From Bacteroidia bacterium (GTDB taxonomy: Bacteria; Bacteroidota; Bacteroidia; SpSt-205), in assembly GCA_025062295.1 (NCBI GenBank), contig JANXAJ010000010.1, positions 1-54,351 of the forward strand: 54,351 nucleotides of DNA, given 5' to 3'. Positions 52,235 to 54,351 of this stretch are shown piece by piece; within the stretch, counting starts at the first letter, position 1, and the number at the start of each line of letters is the position of its first letter. The notes beneath the pieces are model-generated. The model searched no databases. It saw only the letters and a list, made by a program, of their open reading frames with translations, and was not told the DNA's origin. The translations under genes and the position numbers were made by a program.

Positions 52235-52241
52235 AAGATTT

Positions 52242-53096
52242 CTAAACGAAAGCAAGGGGAAGGAGCGTTTGAGCTTCCATTAAGGCGTCCCAGTTGAGGG
52301 AAAGCTTTATACCCTTTTCCTCAAGAAATCCTAAAAGAACCTCGGTTCGGATATTAGAAACGAGGGGGACGCCAGCAAATGGACAGCCCCCATATCCTCC
52401 TAAAGCACTATCAAATCGCCGACAACCCGCTTCCCATGCAGCCTCTATTTTAGGCTGATTCTCTTGCGGAGCAGCATGTAGGTGAACCCCCCAAGTAACT
52501 GTAGGAAGACACCGTATCACTTCAGAGAGGGTTTTATAGATATTGTCAGGATTAGCAACTCCCACCGTGTCTGCCAGCGAAAGAATAGAGACTCCCTGCT
52601 GAGATAGCCGAAAGCCGAGTTCTATCACCATTTCTGGATGATAGGGTTCGTTATAGGGATTTCCAAAGCCCATGGAAAGATAGACCACAGGAATTTTTCC
52701 AAAGCGTAGGGCTTCTTCCACTAACTCTTTGACAAAACTCTCGGCATCAGCCCGACTCTGGCGGGTATTCTGCTGCTGAAAAGTCTCGGATAAAGATAAA
52801 GGATAACCGATGTAGCGTACAGCTGGATGAGCAGTGGCTGCCTCTAATCCGCGTCTGTTTGCCACTATCACTAGCAAGCCTGTCTCTGGGTAGGAGTTCC
52901 ATGGTAGGTTTGATAGTACCTCTGCTGTATCCTGCATCTGGGGGACAGCCTTTGGAGAAACGAAGGAACCCGCATCTATCGTATGAAAGCCTACCTTGAG
53001 AAGAGCTGTCAGATATCTCACTTTTATTTCGGTCGGAATAAAGGTGGGAATCCCCTGCCACGCATCGCGAGGACATTCTACCAGATGAACTTCCAT
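52242..53096 (-). CDS. Hydroxymethylglutaryl-CoA lyase
   Basis: A 284-residue TIM-barrel lyase that splits HMG-CoA into acetoacetate and acetyl-CoA in leucine breakdown. Motifs: VECPRDAWQG at the N-terminus (the RDG-like acid/metal site), GFHTIDAGSFVSPKAVPQM, VHLHAAP (metal-binding His residues) and GGYGGCPFAG with the catalytic Cys. The ATG at 53096 (MEVHLVECPRD) is used rather than the TTG at 53108. A TACTTTTG box ends 9 bases upstream. An isovaleryl-type dehydrogenase is encoded 8.5 kb away. Confidence 0.92.
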   Translation of the reverse strand: MEVHLVECPRDAWQGIPTFIPTEIKVRYLTALLKVGFHTIDAGSFVSPKAVPQMQDTAEVLSNLPWNSYPETGLLVIVANRRGLEAATAHPAVRYIGYPLSLSETFQQQNTRQSRADAESFVKELVEEALRFGKIPVVYLSMGFGNPYNEPYHPEMVIELGFRLSQQGVSILSLADTVGVANPDNIYKTLSEVIRCLPTVTWGVHLHAAPQENQPKIEAAWEAGCRRFDSALGGYGGCPFAGVPLVSNIRTEVLLGFLEEKGIKLSLNWDALMEAQTLLPLAFV

Positions 53097-53105
53097 CCAA
53101 GAGTA

Positions 53106-53113
53106 CAAAAGTA
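53106..53113 (-). promoter_or_regulatory. TAnnTTTG promoter box of HMG-CoA lyase
   Basis: TACTTTTG on the minus strand, 9 bases before the ATG at 53096. Confidence 0.55.
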
Positions 53114-53150
53114 CTTCCTTCTTGAGAGAGTAGCTGAACCTTGAGTGAGG

Positions 53151-53158
53151 TAATTTTG
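53151..53158 (+). promoter_or_regulatory. TAnnTTTG promoter box of the bacilliredoxin gene
   Basis: TAATTTTG, 15 bases before the ATG at 53174. This is the longest spacing in the window, so a short leader is expected here. Confidence 0.5.
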
Positions 53159-53173
53159 TTTTAGTGCAATAGT

Positions 53174-53596
53174 ATGTATCCCTCCTACATTGTAGAGCCG
53201 ATTCGGGAAGAGACGATACAAATAGGCCTTACGGAGCTGCGCACGCCTGAAGAGGTAGATACAGTTCTTGCGGATCTCAAGCGAACGGGTGAAACAGCTC
53301 TCTTTCTGATTAATTCAGTCTGTGGGTGCTCAGCTGCTTCAGCTAGGCCTGCTGTGGCAATAGCCTTGCGGCACCATAAGCATCCTCATCGGTTTTACAG
53401 CGTTTTCGCTGGGGTGGATAAAGAGGCGACAGCCCGACTGCGTCAATACTTGGCTCCGCATCCTCCCTCCTCTCCTAGCATGGCACTCTGGAAAGGGGAG
53501 AGACTCTTGCACTTCATCCCTCGTCATGAGATAGAAGGATATACGCCGCAGCATATTGCTGCTACCCTTATCTCGCTTTTTGACGAATACTGCTAA
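53174..53596 (+). CDS. Bacilliredoxin (BrxA/BrxB family)
   Basis: A 140-residue thioredoxin-fold protein with the CGC active site (Cys50, Cys52) in INSVCGCSAASARPAV. The family member removes bacillithiol from proteins in Firmicutes and is also found in Bacteroidota. The sequence length and the C-terminal EIEGYTPQHIAATLISLFDEYC match. A second gene starts immediately after its stop. Redox repair is likely. Confidence 0.93.
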   Translation: MYPSYIVEPIREETIQIGLTELRTPEEVDTVLADLKRTGETALFLINSVCGCSAASARPAVAIALRHHKHPHRFYSVFAGVDKEATARLRQYLAPHPPSSPSMALWKGERLLHFIPRHEIEGYTPQHIAATLISLFDEYC

Positions 53597-54232
53597 GTGC
53601 GGCTTTTCCTCTGGTTTGTTCCCTTCCTTCTCTTTGGACAGCGCCCTACGCTCCCTCAAGAATTCTGGTCTAAGCTCAACCCATTTGTAGGAGGGGAACT
53701 GTGCTTTATTGATGTCCGATTTTTGAATACTCCTATCTTCTCCTACGCCCCTGACTTCTGGGGACTGACGATAGGAGGAAACTATACCTACTTTTATACG
53801 CAGAGCGAAATGCTCTCGGCTGGACCAGGAGCTCAGATCACTGGTGCTTTTCAATTCTTAGGACGGGCTGGCACGAACTGGATGATTCAACTTCCACTGT
53901 ACGGATACGTACGAGTCGGAGCTGCGGCCACTGCCTATAACGTACAGCGATTGGGTGTGGGAGCAGGCGCAGGCGTTCGTTTCACTACTTTCCAATTTAC
54001 TTACACCTCCCTTTCTGGAAACTATATTGGGAAACTCCGTCAGAGTTTTATTAATCCCGTAGCTTTTCTTGAATTCACTTTCAATTTCAGACGAACAAAC
54101 CCAACTACGATTAGGCTGGCGGTCGACCTCCTCTCAAGTCGCCGCAACACGGAGATCATGGGTGTTATAGACCCTGTTCCTTTAGAGTTTCGCACACTCA
54201 GTATTGGCATTCTGTATCGCATTGGGCTGTAG
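53597..54232 (+). CDS. Outer-membrane-type exported protein
   Basis: A 211-residue protein with a signal peptide (MRLFLWFVPFLLFGQ) and barrel-like alternating strands (PFVGGELCFIDVRFLN, VGAGAGVRFTTFQFTYTS, VAFLEFTFNFRRTNP), ending in LSIGILYRIGL. Function is unknown. GTG at 53597 follows the bacilliredoxin stop with no gap, so it is co-transcribed. Confidence 0.72.
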   Translation: MRLFLWFVPFLLFGQRPTLPQEFWSKLNPFVGGELCFIDVRFLNTPIFSYAPDFWGLTIGGNYTYFYTQSEMLSAGPGAQITGAFQFLGRAGTNWMIQLPLYGYVRVGAAATAYNVQRLGVGAGAGVRFTTFQFTYTSLSGNYIGKLRQSFINPVAFLEFTFNFRRTNPTTIRLAVDLLSSRRNTEIMGVIDPVPLEFRTLSIGILYRIGL

Positions 54233-54351
54233 TGTGCCCATTAGCAGGAGATACTTTTTCGGAGTTTGAGGTTTTCGTAGCTTGTTTTCATATTTCATGT
54301 AGGGCTAGTTTGTAGCTTAGTTTCTTTGAGCGGCGGCAGCCACCTACGGTG

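Noticed and set aside
53339..53854. 171-codon minus-strand frame over bacilliredoxin and the next gene
   Set aside because: Antisense to a clear bacilliredoxin and an outer-membrane-type protein; no motif.
1..54351. Inverted 9-base match between the window ends (TGCCGCCGC at the start, its complement near 54331)
   Set aside because: Too short to call a repeat or terminal structure; could be chance.
1..54351. tRNA genes, CRISPR arrays, insertion sequences, prophage
   Set aside because: No T-loop/acceptor pattern, regular spaced repeats, transposase or integrase seen on either strand.

Overview
This window looks like a gene-dense chromosomal segment of a member of the Bacteroidota, or a close relative in the wider Bacteroidota/Chlorobiota group. 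The evidence is: (i) many exact copies of the Bacteroidota sigma-factor box TAnnTTTG just before start codons; (ii) a secreted protein with a C-terminal type IX secretion (T9SS)-like sorting domain; (iii) an ExbB-ExbD-ExbD-TonB cassette of the Bacteroidota type; (iv) a BatA-like double-transmembrane protein and a DUF2027/Smr protein; (v) a SecA of about 1100 residues. I see no tRNA, rRNA, CRISPR array, insertion sequence or prophage. Almost all of the sequence is coding. Many neighbours overlap by 1-50 bases, and four convergent pairs overlap tail to tail.

Layout. 53-5353: a DUF2079 membrane protein diverges from a polyprenyl diphosphate synthase; a non-coding stretch follows, then purE, a DCC-family protein and an ATP-dependent DNA ligase. 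5423-11332 (minus): rplS, a 1349-residue exported TPR-CHAT protein, an A-type iron-sulfur carrier, then rpsF-rpsR-rplI. 11415-16238 (plus): exbB-exbD-exbD-tonB, a lipoprotein with a TonB-like C-terminus, a ferritin and an Smr-domain protein, which reads as an iron uptake and storage unit. 16396-20531 (minus): secA followed by an exported unknown protein. 20677-22801 (plus): an M23-LysM endopeptidase, pth and an NlpC/P60 lipoprotein. 22665-27339 (minus): an M3 peptidase, then an exported M1 aminopeptidase coupled to a Nudix hydrolase. 27410-33954 (mostly plus): lipA coupled to a BatA-like protein, then a PpiD-type chaperone coupled to a membrane protein. 33942-36841 (minus): pheS, a PAS-SpoIIE phosphatase and an exported unknown.

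36868-38900 (plus): an MDR oxidoreductase and the T9SS cargo protein. A strongly structured intergenic region lies at 38907-39075. 39069-45854 (minus): an acyl-CoA synthetase coupled to an acyl-CoA dehydrogenase fused to an SCP2 domain, then atpF-H-A-G. 45967-49142 (plus): a small outer-membrane-type protein, a degenerate amidohydrolase and an M19 dipeptidase. 49139-53096 (minus): an HMG-CoA lyase, an exported unknown and a PgpH-like 7TM-HD phosphodiesterase. 53174-54232 (plus): a bacilliredoxin and an outer-membrane-type protein.

The most interesting general signal is that the TAnnTTTG box lies only 3-9 bases before the start codon at nearly every transcription unit. Many mRNAs may therefore be leaderless or nearly so. 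The same box repeatedly decides between possible starts, including GTG starts. Second-tier signals are a probable CTG start that restores a signal peptide behind secA, the acyl-CoA dehydrogenase-SCP2 fusion, the exported CHAT protein between ribosomal protein genes, and the structured region downstream of atpG.
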